A stretch of 15,071 nt of DNA from Rickettsiales bacterium (GCA_023301015.1 JALZVI010000221.1:1-15071), one strand, 5' to 3'. Shown: positions 6,663 to 13,063, counted from the first letter of the stretch. Notes: generated by a model from the letters alone, not told the origin. Translations and numbers: made by a program.

Positions 6663-6827
6663 TCATTCCTTATTTACAATTTTTGAACAGCCTTCACCAC
6701 ATGTTACGCAGTTTGGTGGTCTACCGTGGGTGATTGGCGCGAAGCAGCATGACGAAACATATTCGGTTCCCCAGAATTCATCTGCAGCTTTACCTGCCTC
6801 AATTTGGTCTTGTAGATTGAAGCTCAT
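6663..6827 (-). CDS. Small Cys-rich (zinc-ribbon-like) protein, 54 residues
   Basis: A short gene from ATG 6827 (ATGA overlap with the upstream stop) to TGA 6663. The first half is MSFNLQDQIEAGKAADEFWG. The second half has CCFAPI (Cys27-Cys28), then PPNCVTCGEGC (Cys40, Cys43, Cys47), an arrangement expected to bind zinc in a small ribbon or knuckle. Similar tiny CC...CxxC proteins are common in phage genomes and may bind nucleic acid or protein, but this one cannot be assigned. Junction spacing on both sides supports expression: it overlaps the upstream membrane-protein gene, and its own end carries the AAGGAA for the next gene. Confidence 0.8.
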   Translation of the reverse strand: MSFNLQDQIEAGKAADEFWGTEYVSSCCFAPITHGRPPNCVTCGEGCSKIVNKE

Positions 6828-7021
6828 GGCGCATATACCCCGTTAAAATAACCTTCCAAATACTCCTGACAAACTTTAGGTAGCGTAGCTGAGTTACAAT
6901 ATTGTTCTACGCTGCGGGTTTGAGTAGCTGGAGGTGGTTCTTTACTAGGTGTTACAATTATACCTACGAAAACCGCAAAGGTTATGAAAATTAGTAAACC
7001 TGCAAAATCTTCGAATCTCAT
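6824..7021 (-). CDS. Small single-pass membrane protein, 65 residues
   Basis: ATG 7021 has a strong GGAGG 6 nt upstream. Residues 8-24 (GLLIFITFAVFVGIIVT) form one membrane segment, followed by a Pro-rich linker and a C-terminal tail with Cys42 and Cys51, which could form a disulfide if outside the cytoplasm. Lysis accessory proteins can look like this, and a cell-wall hydrolase gene lies about 5 kb downstream, but no motif shows holin or spanin function. It is co-transcribed with another small membrane protein immediately upstream. Confidence 0.8.
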   Translation of the reverse strand: MRFEDFAGLLIFITFAVFVGIIVTPSKEPPPATQTRSVEQYCNSATLPKVCQEYLEGYFNGVYAP

Positions 7022-7022
7022 A

Positions 7023-7190
7023 TCAACCTCCGTGGAATTTAATAGCTAGAACGATTATAGCTCCTACCACCATGATTATGCAGATGACTGGGGATGCTAC
7101 TAACAAGGTGAAAGCAAGTTCTCTACGTGGTGTTAAGCCGAGTGTGTCTTCGCGTGGGGTCGTCCAATATTTACGGGTAAAGTATTTCAT
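7023..7190 (-). CDS. Small single-pass membrane protein, 55 residues
   Basis: A gene from ATG 7190, overlapping the upstream stop as ATGA, to TGA 7023. The basic N-terminal part (MKYFTRKYWTTPRED, then LTPRREL) is followed by one long hydrophobic segment at about 25-50 (FTLLVASPVICIIMVVGAI and onwards) and a short tail KFHGG. The charge distribution predicts the N-terminus in the cytoplasm. The last codons contain the GGAGG used by the next membrane-protein gene, which supports this frame. No family recognised; a membrane partner of the 65-residue protein is plausible. Confidence 0.78.
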   Translation of the reverse strand: MKYFTRKYWTTPREDTLGLTPRRELAFTLLVASPVICIIMVVGAIIVLAIKFHGG

Positions 7191-7480
7191 AATATAGCCT
7201 TTTCTGCTTCACGTATCTGAATTATGGAAATGTTGCTGTAGCTTAAATCTCTCAAGGACTTACGGGCGAAGTAGCTTCCATCTGCGTAATCTGCACCGTT
7301 CGAGTAAATTCGTTTTTCTTCACGTACCTCGGTTCTGTAAGAGTTAATCCAAGCCATGAATGTATCGCCTTCCCACTTTGTTTTGCTGTGGAAGTGTCTA
7401 CAGGAGTAGGGAACGGATTTCCAATGTCCTGCGACTGTGACTGTACGTGTGGCTCGTACTCTTAGAACGTATTCGGTCAT
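7187..7480 (-). CDS. Hypothetical protein, 97 residues
   Basis: ATG 7480 overlaps the upstream stop (ATGA) and has no clear Shine-Dalgarno, so it is probably translated by coupling. It has a beta-rich N-terminus (EYVLRVRATRTVTVAGHWK), then a basic, aromatic middle (SCRHFHSKTKWEGDTF, then IYSNGADYADGSYF), and a helical end. No membrane segment. I do not recognise a family. Its place between a probable regulatory-start gene and the small membrane proteins suggests one operon beginning after the terminator at 7707-7733. Confidence 0.8.
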   Translation of the reverse strand: MTEYVLRVRATRTVTVAGHWKSVPYSCRHFHSKTKWEGDTFMAWINSYRTEVREEKRIYSNGADYADGSYFARKSLRDLSYSNISIIQIREAEKAIL

Positions 7481-7698
7481 GAGGGTTCGGCGGTCAGTGT
7501 GAGTGTGACTGGAAGGACTTCTGCTACGAGTGGTTTATCCTTGTACCTCCAAGATTTGTTGAGATTAGTAAGAGAGGCAGAGGCCGCTCGTTTATGAGGG
7601 TAAACACGGGCGTTAGCTAAGTTCCCCATAGAGGTACTATGGGTGACAAACTTCCCAGTCTCTGTGCGTATCACGTAATGTATAATAATAGCCTCCAA
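7477..7698 (-). CDS. Hypothetical protein, about 70 residues, start codon unclear
   Basis: The frame opens at TTG 7698 (TTG GAG GCT ATT ATT ATA CAT TAC GTG). The only strong ribosome site, GGAGG (7691-7695), lies inside the first codons, so TTG cannot use it. ATT at 7686 or ATA at 7683 has the best spacing, and GTG 7674 is 15-16 nt away. Initiation at a rare ATT/ATA codon is therefore possible. The body (YVIRTETGKFVTHSTSMG, then ANARVYPHKRAASASL) looks like a small alpha/beta phage protein with a KRAA-type helix; no family is known to me. It is the first gene downstream of a strong terminator. Confidence 0.75.
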   Translation of the reverse strand: MEAIIIHYVIRTETGKFVTHSTSMGNLANARVYPHKRAASASLTNLNKSWRYKDKPLVAEVLPVTLTLTAEPS

Positions 7699-7706
7699 AA
7701 AGTTAA

Positions 7707-7733
7707 AACTAGGAGCAGAAACTGCTCCTAGTT
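7707..7733 (-). terminator. Intrinsic terminator closing the conjugation cassette
   Basis: A perfect 12-bp stem (AACTAGGAGCAG with CTGCTCCTAGTT) and an AAA loop. On the minus strand it is followed by TTTAACTTTTT. It lies 25 nt after the tandem-Ubl gene, so transcripts of the cassette probably end here. Confidence 0.9.
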
Positions 7734-7742
7734 GTTTTAAGA

Positions 7743-7758
7743 GTTTACCTAGGTAAAC
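7743..7758. repeat. GTTTACC-NN-GGTAAAC palindrome, copy 2
   Basis: GTTTACCTAGGTAAAC, perfect over 16 bp, directly after the stop codon of the tandem-Ubl gene and before the terminator. This non-coding copy shows that the motif is not simply a protein-coding coincidence. Confidence 0.75.
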
Positions 7759-8171
7759 TATGCGCCGCGAATGGCACCAACGATAAGAACCGTGTCGTTA
7801 GCAGAAAGAACTGTGTCTTCTGTAGCAACTTGGCCATTTACGCGGAGTTCACGGTCTTCGCCAACAGTTTGGTCAGCAGCGCGAAGTGCTGCGCCAACTG
7901 TCATACCTTCTGCGAAGTCAACAGGTGTCACTGAGCCAGTTTGTGCGATTGTAACTGTTCCAGCTGCGCCGCGAATTGCGCCGACAATGAGAACTGTATC
8001 ATTAGCAGAAAGAACTGTTTCTTCAGTTGCGACCTGACCATTCACTCGTAGCTCACGGTCTTCGCCGACTGACTGGTCTGCGATTGCGAGTGCTGCGCCG
8101 ACTGTCATGCCTGCTGTGAATGCTACTGGTGTTACTGAACCTGTTTGTGCGATTGTTACTGTGTTAGTCAT
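7758..8171 (-). CDS. Tandem ubiquitin-like protein (two beta-grasp units)
   Basis: A 137-residue protein made of two 66-residue units (4-69 and 72-137) differing at 7 positions, joined by Ala-Gly. Each reads TVTIAQTGSVTPV, then GMTVGAAL, ELRVNGQVA, VLSANDTVLIVGAIRGA. This is the ThiS/MoaD-like beta-grasp pattern: beta hairpin, helix with TVGAAL, a VNG turn, and a final strand with L-x-x-x-D-x-V. The tail RGA resembles the RGG of ubiquitin but ends in Ala, so either processing exposes the glycine or the enzymes accept Ala. The E1-, JAB- and E2-like genes just upstream support a protein modifier, not a sulfur carrier. The DNA copies differ at many silent sites, showing selection on the protein. 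ATG 8171 has AAAGGG 8 nt upstream. A terminator follows. Confidence 0.85.
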   Translation of the reverse strand: MTNTVTIAQTGSVTPVAFTAGMTVGAALAIADQSVGEDRELRVNGQVATEETVLSANDTVLIVGAIRGAAGTVTIAQTGSVTPVDFAEGMTVGAALRAADQTVGEDRELRVNGQVATEDTVLSANDTVLIVGAIRGA

Positions 8172-8196
8172 GATTTTACCCTTTCAAGGTGTTAAA

Positions 8197-8226
8197 TTGA
8201 GTATAATGGCGAAATTGCCTACTCAA
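8197..8226 (-). promoter_or_regulatory. Hairpin with promoter-like -10 between E1 and Ubl genes
   Basis: The 83-nt gap upstream of the Ubl gene holds a bulged stem (TTGAGTAGGC / GCC-ATTA-TACTCAA on the minus strand), followed by TTTAA. The same stretch contains TATACT, preceded by TTGAGT at 15 nt, a weak sigma70-like pair. It may be an attenuator or mRNA processing site, or a promoter that raises Ubl level over the enzymes. Sequence alone does not decide. Confidence 0.4.
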
Positions 8227-8254
8227 AGGTAGTGTGTACTCTAAAGCGGAATTG

Positions 8255-8932
8255 CTATCGAGTGATTAAGACGGGCGGACGCAACATTTGCATATGCTCG
8301 AATGATGGAGCAAGACCCGTAAAGTCTTGTTCCTCTTTAAACCACTGCATAAATCTCGTTACCGCGAATGCGGCAGTGAGGCTAGCAGTAGCACCGACAG
8401 TGGTTTTAGCGCTGCAAGCACTTTCCACTGTCTTACTATCTTCGACGAGGGTGTCAACCCAGTCGTTGATTTCATTTCGGCGATTAGGATTAAATCCATA
8501 AACGCGGAGTTCTTCGACGCCCATGCGAACTTCAATCACCTGTTCTGTGGCGAATTTATTCTTAAGACAGTTTTCGAAAATTTTCTTGCGGTGTTCCATG
8601 GTGTCTACACCTAGGAATACAACCCGTCCTAAAGGTACAGACCCTTCAATAAACTCGTTATGTTGAGTTACGACTGTGCCTGTGGCCATTTTAATGTGTT
8701 CGGCGATAGCTTGAACCTTTGGTTTACCAATATCAGCTAGGTAAAAGGCCTGATTTGGCAAATTATGGGCTTCGACTTCGTCACCATCCCATACGTGAAT
8801 GTCTTTTAGCCCTAATTTAGCTACTTCCATGGCGATTTTGGAGCCTACAGCTCCTACGCCGATAATGTCGATGCGTCCTTTGAAAAGTTGAGGGTTAAAA
8901 TGTAGTAGGTGGCGTGAAATATCAAAAGTCAT
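8255..8932 (-). CDS. ThiF/E1-like adenylating enzyme, compact
   Basis: A 225-residue Rossmann-type E1-like protein. GVGAVG (25-30) is the nucleotide-binding loop, followed by IHVWDGDEVEAHNLPNQAFY (45-64), matching D-x-D-x-V-x-x-x-N-L-x-x-Q of E1/ThiF/MoeB, then FLGVD (106-110). The usual R in NLNRQ is Asn60. Cys173 in SACSAKTTVGA is the candidate thioester cysteine. There are no CxxC zinc pairs as in MoeB/ThiF and no fused E2 or UFD domain. It would adenylate the C-terminus of the neighbouring ubiquitin-like protein and pass it to the E2-like protein. The gene follows the JAB gene by 6 nt and starts at ATG 8932 with AAGGAG somewhat far upstream. The ThiF protein of PRTRC plasmid systems is a possible relative. 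Confidence 0.92.
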   Translation of the reverse strand: MTFDISRHLLHFNPQLFKGRIDIIGVGAVGSKIAMEVAKLGLKDIHVWDGDEVEAHNLPNQAFYLADIGKPKVQAIAEHIKMATGTVVTQHNEFIEGSVPLGRVVFLGVDTMEHRKKIFENCLKNKFATEQVIEVRMGVEELRVYGFNPNRRNEINDWVDTLVEDSKTVESACSAKTTVGATASLTAAFAVTRFMQWFKEEQDFTGLAPSFEHMQMLRPPVLITR

Positions 8933-8938
8933 GGTGGT

Positions 8939-9868
8939 CTATGCTCCTTTAGTGTTGAAATTAGGGTCGAATTGCTCGTACCCGTCGATGTAGTCTTCTC
9001 CTTCAGGGGCGGGAACATCACCTGCTATGAGGTCTGATGCTATGAGGGAGTCGTCTTCGATGAATTGTCCATTGAACCAGAAACCTGCTACTCCTTTGTA
9101 GTATTCAGTTTCATTAACGTCCGAACTATAACCTCTGGTATTATTCCCTGCGAAATTAAACCTGTTATCGCCGTAATTCATCCACGGGTCATACATTCCT
9201 GCGTGACTTCCCGCTACATATGCAGCTGTTTCAGTGACTTTGGCCTTGATTTCAGCCTTGGCCCAAGGGCCGTAGTCAAGTTCGTCTTGGAGAACCACTA
9301 AGTCTGGGTTATTTAGGACTAGGCCCTGTTTAATCAGGTAAACATGGACATTTAAGTCGCCCCGTTTGTTACCAATGACTCGGATGAAGAAATCCTTATC
9401 CTTTCGTAAGTCTAGGAACGTTTTGGTTTGGTCTTCATCCTGTCCAGAAGGCCCCACGTCCATATTTACGTGACTGTGACCCCAACAATGTAGGTCGTTG
9501 ACTTCAGAAGCTTTACCTGCGGTGATTAGCTCCATTAACATGGCGCTATCGCCTTCTTCACTAATTTCAGTAGTGGCAGGTGTACAGTTTTGCAGAGGCA
9601 CGTAGACATCGTTAATAACAATATCTTCGTTTTCATCACGAGTAGCTGAGGCCATCCAACCTACTTCAATACTACACTCTTTTACGAGTGCCAGCATTTT
9701 ACCGTGGGCTATTGCCGAGATTATAACATCTGGAAAGCCCGTTGCGCCTGAGACTGTAAAGCTTTCGCGGCGTGGTCTTTTGAACTTCGTAACGGGTGGT
9801 GCAGGTCTGCGAGTTACGAAGTTTCTGTGTGAAACGTGTGGTTTCTTAGCTGTTGATTTTTTAGCCAT
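8939..9868 (-). CDS. JAB/JAMM metallopeptidase-like protein
   Basis: A 309-residue protein. A very basic N-terminal tail (1-36, many Lys/Arg) precedes a JAB domain (about 45-190). All JAMM residues are present: Glu68 in IEVGWMAS, then GHSHVNMDVGPSGQD with His131, His133, Ser141 and Asp144, the exact H-x-H-x7-S-x2-D zinc motif. Known JAMM enzymes cleave isopeptide bonds of ubiquitin or process Ubl precursors, so this one likely trims the tandem Ubl or removes it from targets. The C-terminal 110 residues are Gly/Asn/Tyr/Asp-rich and probably disordered. The gene is the second in the cassette: ATG 9868, GGGAG 9 nt upstream, 4 nt after the E2 gene's stop. It is not the lambda-K type, since it lacks an NlpC/P60 domain. 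Confidence 0.93.
   Translation of the reverse strand: MAKKSTAKKPHVSHRNFVTRRPAPPVTKFKRPRRESFTVSGATGFPDVIISAIAHGKMLALVKECSIEVGWMASATRDENEDIVINDVYVPLQNCTPATTEISEEGDSAMLMELITAGKASEVNDLHCWGHSHVNMDVGPSGQDEDQTKTFLDLRKDKDFFIRVIGNKRGDLNVHVYLIKQGLVLNNPDLVVLQDELDYGPWAKAEIKAKVTETAAYVAGSHAGMYDPWMNYGDNRFNFAGNNTRGYSSDVNETEYYKGVAGFWFNGQFIEDDSLIASDLIAGDVPAPEGEDYIDGYEQFDPNFNTKGA
9328..9343. repeat. Weak GTTTACC-NN-GGTAAAC-like site
   Basis: GTTTAATCAGGTAAAC: intact right arm, two mismatches in the left, inside the JAB gene. Listed as the weakest member of the set. Confidence 0.25.
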
Positions 9869-9872
9869 TGGT

Positions 9873-12008
9873 TTAGCTCCCTAGGTTTGGAAAGTTATTG
9901 ATGTACATTCCCCAGTCGTCTTCTGCATCTACTGCAGTTTCGAGGAAGGCTATCATGAAGGTTACAGCTGCCAGCATTTCATAGTTGGCCGTATACCCGT
10001 AGATTTCTGAATGGGCGCTGCCTAAGCAGACTACCCCTCGTGTTGCACAGCCCGTATGAGGTAGACGTTTGTGCTCGTCAGCTGTGGTCATGAAGACTAC
10101 ATCATCGTCGGCGTCATAATCATCACTATCATCATCTGGCTCCCCGAAAGGTAGCGAAAGTTTTACCCTTCCAAGATGATAATCATCACCTGTTCGGTTA
10201 CAGTGTGAATTCAGAGGTGAGGTGATAACAATTAACCTATTGCCTTCAAACTTCGCCTCTTGTATTCCTGCATAACCTTCACGTAGTTTCTTAAACTCAT
10301 CCATGATTTGGTCTGTGATTGTTTTCTGCGCGGCATCTCCTTGTTTGAGAATATGTAATGCCCTCTCGCTCTTGAATAGTTCAGCTCTTTGTGTCTTAAC
10401 CACAGTATTAAGAGCTGCTATTTCGGCGCGATTTCTAGATTTCACCCGAATGATACTCTTAGAGGCGAAGTCTCTTAGTGCGTCTTCTTCTAATCGTAGT
10501 TTGCGAGCGGCGGCGTCTGCTTTGAAGGTCTCAAAATCAGTAGCTTTGAAGAGAGTAGCTGCAGCCTGAAGAATTCTACCATAAATAATTTGAGAAGCGT
10601 TATTACCGCTATCTACTGCGTCATGGTGAATATATAGACAATTAGGAAAAAGTTCTGCTACACAATAACCGTCTTCTATGATTGCCAAGCCTTCGCCTGT
10701 AAAAGTATAGGCTTTATCGCGGCAGTAAACCTCCTCACCATATAGTTGGAGAGGGGGACGTACATTTCGTACAGAACTGTGAGGGCCTGACCATATTTTT
10801 ACTTGGAAATCTCCCTCAGGGATTTCCTCGGAGGTACTAGAGTGAGGTACTTCTATAGCAATAGGTTTAGGAATAACAGGCCCAAGTATTTTTTGAGTTA
10901 AAAACCTGTACTTTTCACTTTCTCTTCCGTCAAAGTAAGAGTCTAAATTTAGGGGGAAGTCAGGTACGCGGTCTGATAACTTTAAGCTAGACCTAACCTC
11001 CTCTCGTAGAGGATTTCCCATTACGCATTGAACCTCATTGGCCTCAAGGCCTTCCATAGTTCTAACGTAGGATAGTTCGAGACCCGTTTCTCTCAGGAAT
11101 TTTTGGAGACCTCGCTTTGTAAACTTGAGCAACTCACCAGCAGGGACGTTTAGGTAACTCATTTTTGCTTCGCTGCCTGCATACTGGCTATAAGCAACGA
11201 GGTATACGTATTTACCTTCTGAGACCTTTGGAGTTTTCATAGGTTTTTCGTCACCTGTGTAAACGTGAAGGTTAGGGGATACCACTCTCATAGCGCCTTT
11301 TGAGTGTCCGCCTCCGTAGGTTGCTAAGACTAGACCATTACGTCTTACCTCAACAACTGTGGCTGTATCACCTACCCTCATTCCCCCATGGCTACCTTCT
11401 GTACGTACTACAATTGACCCTACAGGGAAGGGTTCCACAGGTGTTGCAATTGGTTTCAAGTTTGCTACTAAGAAATCCCCTCCAAAACGGCTGCCTGAGC
11501 CTGAGGCGTTGGTTAGTTGAACGTAAGCGGGACTAATGATACGAGAAACTATACATTTATAGCCCGCAGGGACTGAATGTTCGGAGTTAATTAGTTCTAC
11601 GTGCTGGCCTACAGCTAGTGGACGAGCAGCTGGTGCAACAGCAACAGCTGCTAAAGAGTCCAGAAAGTTATCCGCAGATGCTAGTTTAGTTACATCAAAA
11701 AGTCCCTCGTAATCCTTAAGTTCTACGTGTGTTTCGTTAATGAGGCGTGTGACTTTTGCCTCTGTGCCTACTGACAGGCCAATCATATAGTCAAGCAGTC
11801 TTACCTCTTGTCCGACGACGAATGGGTTACCCGATTTTGGAGCTAAATTACTACACGTAAAGTCCCCTAAAAAGTAATTACCTGTTTTCACGTTTATTAG
11901 GTGAACGTGGTTGTCATCTACAATGTGGGATACTTCACAAATGTGACCCGCTGACACACCGTGCTCAGGCTCCTTAAGTGTTACTATTTGTCCTACTGAA
12001 AATGTCAT
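9873..12008 (-). CDS. E2-like conjugating protein with N-terminal SH3-like repeats
   Basis: A 711-residue multidomain protein. Four SH3/KOW-like repeats lie at about 4-57, 62-112, 130-186 and 194-250, each opening with a VGxxV motif (for example FSVGQIVTL, PLAVGQHVEL) and two ending GDF..xNLxP. The middle (263-470) is not recognised. A charged helical, perhaps coiled-coil part (490-580) precedes the C-terminal domain (about 565-711): helix, RLIVITSP strand, YHLGRVKLSLPF strand, an acidic insert (DDDSDDYDADDD, 625-636), VVFMTT, then LPHTGC and RGVVCLGS with Cys661, and a helix. The HPx...G-x-x-C-L pattern is that of E2 active sites. It is first in the cassette: ATG 12008, AAGGAACC upstream. 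The repeats could bind targets. The E2 call rests on motif order only. Confidence 0.78.
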   Translation of the reverse strand: MTFSVGQIVTLKEPEHGVSAGHICEVSHIVDDNHVHLINVKTGNYFLGDFTCSNLAPKSGNPFVVGQEVRLLDYMIGLSVGTEAKVTRLINETHVELKDYEGLFDVTKLASADNFLDSLAAVAVAPAARPLAVGQHVELINSEHSVPAGYKCIVSRIISPAYVQLTNASGSGSRFGGDFLVANLKPIATPVEPFPVGSIVVRTEGSHGGMRVGDTATVVEVRRNGLVLATYGGGHSKGAMRVVSPNLHVYTGDEKPMKTPKVSEGKYVYLVAYSQYAGSEAKMSYLNVPAGELLKFTKRGLQKFLRETGLELSYVRTMEGLEANEVQCVMGNPLREEVRSSLKLSDRVPDFPLNLDSYFDGRESEKYRFLTQKILGPVIPKPIAIEVPHSSTSEEIPEGDFQVKIWSGPHSSVRNVRPPLQLYGEEVYCRDKAYTFTGEGLAIIEDGYCVAELFPNCLYIHHDAVDSGNNASQIIYGRILQAAATLFKATDFETFKADAAARKLRLEEDALRDFASKSIIRVKSRNRAEIAALNTVVKTQRAELFKSERALHILKQGDAAQKTITDQIMDEFKKLREGYAGIQEAKFEGNRLIVITSPLNSHCNRTGDDYHLGRVKLSLPFGEPDDDSDDYDADDDVVFMTTADEHKRLPHTGCATRGVVCLGSAHSEIYGYTANYEMLAAVTFMIAFLETAVDAEDDWGMYINNFPNLGS

Positions 12009-12010
12009 GA

Positions 12011-12307
12011 TTAAAGGTTCCTTAGTAAGTTGGCAGCTGTGCCATATGTTGTTGATTTGTGGTCGCGAGTGTCTATAGTTAAGACGAAGGCCTTAGCCCA
12101 CTTCGGTAGATTTTTGAACTTTCCTCCTATAACCCAGTTTTCAGCTGTGACTGCAACAGGAAGCTCGGACTGTTTACCTAGGTAAACAGCTAGAGGACAC
12201 TTACAGGCGTGTTGGTTAGTGCCTGCTAGTTTACGAGGGGGCTGGTTGTCTAAGTGTTGCTGGAACTTAGCGCGTGTGAATGTGCGTCTAACTGCGGCTA
12301 TGGACAT
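12011..12307 (-). CDS. Small phage protein with CKCPLAVYL motif
   Basis: A 98-residue protein; ATG 12307 has GGGAG 5 nt upstream and overlaps the preceding gene by 10 nt. It stops 2 nt before the E2-like gene, so the two are probably translated together. The motif ACKCPLAVYLG (34-44) and the later LPKWAKAFVLTIDTR recall a family of small phage hypothetical proteins with C-x-CPLA-x-YL, but no function is known to me. The N-terminus is basic (RRTFTRAKFQQHL). Placement just upstream of the conjugation cassette makes it a candidate accessory factor, with no direct evidence. One palindrome copy lies within its coding sequence. Confidence 0.82.
   Translation of the reverse strand: MSIAAVRRTFTRAKFQQHLDNQPPRKLAGTNQHACKCPLAVYLGKQSELPVAVTAENWVIGGKFKNLPKWAKAFVLTIDTRDHKSTTYGTAANLLRNL
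12172..12187. repeat. GTTTACC-NN-GGTAAAC palindrome, copy 3
   Basis: Identical to the copy at 7743, and extended to 18 bp (TGTTTACCTAGGTAAACA, 12171-12188). It lies in coding sequence in a different frame from copy 1 (AVYLGKQ here, VFTKVN there). Confidence 0.75.
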
Positions 12308-13044
12308 GCGGACTCCCTTACGAATTTCATAGGTGTTGGGCCTCCTAGCGGTTGAGAAGGTGAAGACTTACCCGTTGTTAGGTTAACAAAGCGAAACCTA
12401 ACTGTGTTACGAGGTACTGAGGATACGAGATACTCTTCACCTTTATTATTAGCCCACACTTCCCCAATTTTAGGTGTGCGAGGGGGTGGGGCTTCCAAGG
12501 TCATACCTTCGATGATAGCTATTTCTTCCAGATACAATATCGCCCCTTTGTAATCTGTCCGCTTTTTAGACTCAGCAAGGTCATAGGCTTCAGTAAGTGT
12601 GCCATTAAAGCAACCGCATGAAATCACAGCTATTCCGTCTTTTTGAGTGAGTGTCATATCTCGCGTCTTAGTTGGGATTGTGAGCGTGAAAGGTACAACG
12701 TCAGAAGCTTTAGAAAACTTGAAGCAGCTGTCAGGGTAGAAATACTCTCGACTGCCCTCAATTCGAACCCGTCTATCACGAGTCTCAGCTACAATGTATT
12801 GCTGACCTCTGGCAATTAAAGCATAACCTGCAGGGTTTATGCACTCTATAATATCTCCTGCTTCAAAGGGTGCTGCTAAGGAGAACCGTGAGGCTCTGAA
12901 CCTTAATTTATCCTTACCTTTGACACTTATAGTATCTTCATTTGTGAAGGTGATAGTATACTTACCTCCTGTAATCAAGGCGGAGGCGTGGCTAGCGTCT
13001 GTGCAGATAACTGCGTCTCCGACTTTGAAAGTGTGATTGGTCAT
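12298..13044 (-). CDS. SH3/KOW-like module protein, 248 residues
   Basis: ATG 13044 has GAGGT about 8 nt upstream, inside a degenerate palindrome. Two SH3-like modules begin FKVGDAVICTDASHASALIT (5-24) and FEAGDIIECINPAGYALIAR (60-79), each about 55 residues. A middle part (115-170) carries MTLTQKDGIAVISCGCFNGT. A third beta module (189-246) opens PKIGEVWANNKGEEYLVSS, another G-x-x-W/V-x-x-x-G-x-x-Y-x-V repeat. The same module class makes up the N-terminus of the E2-like protein one gene downstream and the 225-residue protein at 5390-6067. A role with the conjugation system, perhaps as target or adaptor, is possible but unproven. Confidence 0.83.
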   Translation of the reverse strand: MTNHTFKVGDAVICTDASHASALITGGKYTITFTNEDTISVKGKDKLRFRASRFSLAAPFEAGDIIECINPAGYALIARGQQYIVAETRDRRVRIEGSREYFYPDSCFKFSKASDVVPFTLTIPTKTRDMTLTQKDGIAVISCGCFNGTLTEAYDLAESKKRTDYKGAILYLEEIAIIEGMTLEAPPPRTPKIGEVWANNKGEEYLVSSVPRNTVRFRFVNLTTGKSSPSQPLGGPTPMKFVRESACP

Positions 13045-13047
13045 AAT

Positions 13048-13063
13048 GTTTACCTCGTTAAAC
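13048..13063. repeat. Degenerate GTTTACC-NN-GGTAAAC site at a gene junction
   Basis: GTTTACCTCGTTAAAC, one mismatch. It spans the stop of the 126-residue gene and the Shine-Dalgarno (GAGGT) of the 248-residue gene, so a bound protein or RNA fold here could affect translation or transcription of that gene. Confidence 0.45.

Noticed and set aside
7771..8037. Plus-strand ORF with internal repeats opposite the Ubl gene
   Set aside because: It is the antisense image of the two Ubl repeats, has no RBS and no family; the minus-strand frame has beta-grasp motifs.
7758..8932. ThiF/ThiS-type thiamin or molybdopterin sulfur-transfer pair
   Set aside because: No ThiG, ThiH, MoaE or other cofactor genes; the Ubl is a tandem dimer with an RGA tail, and JAB and E2-like genes adjoin.
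8939..9868. JAB protein as a lambda gpK-like tail assembly protein
   Set aside because: No NlpC/P60 domain and no tail genes nearby; it sits with E1-, E2- and Ubl-like genes.
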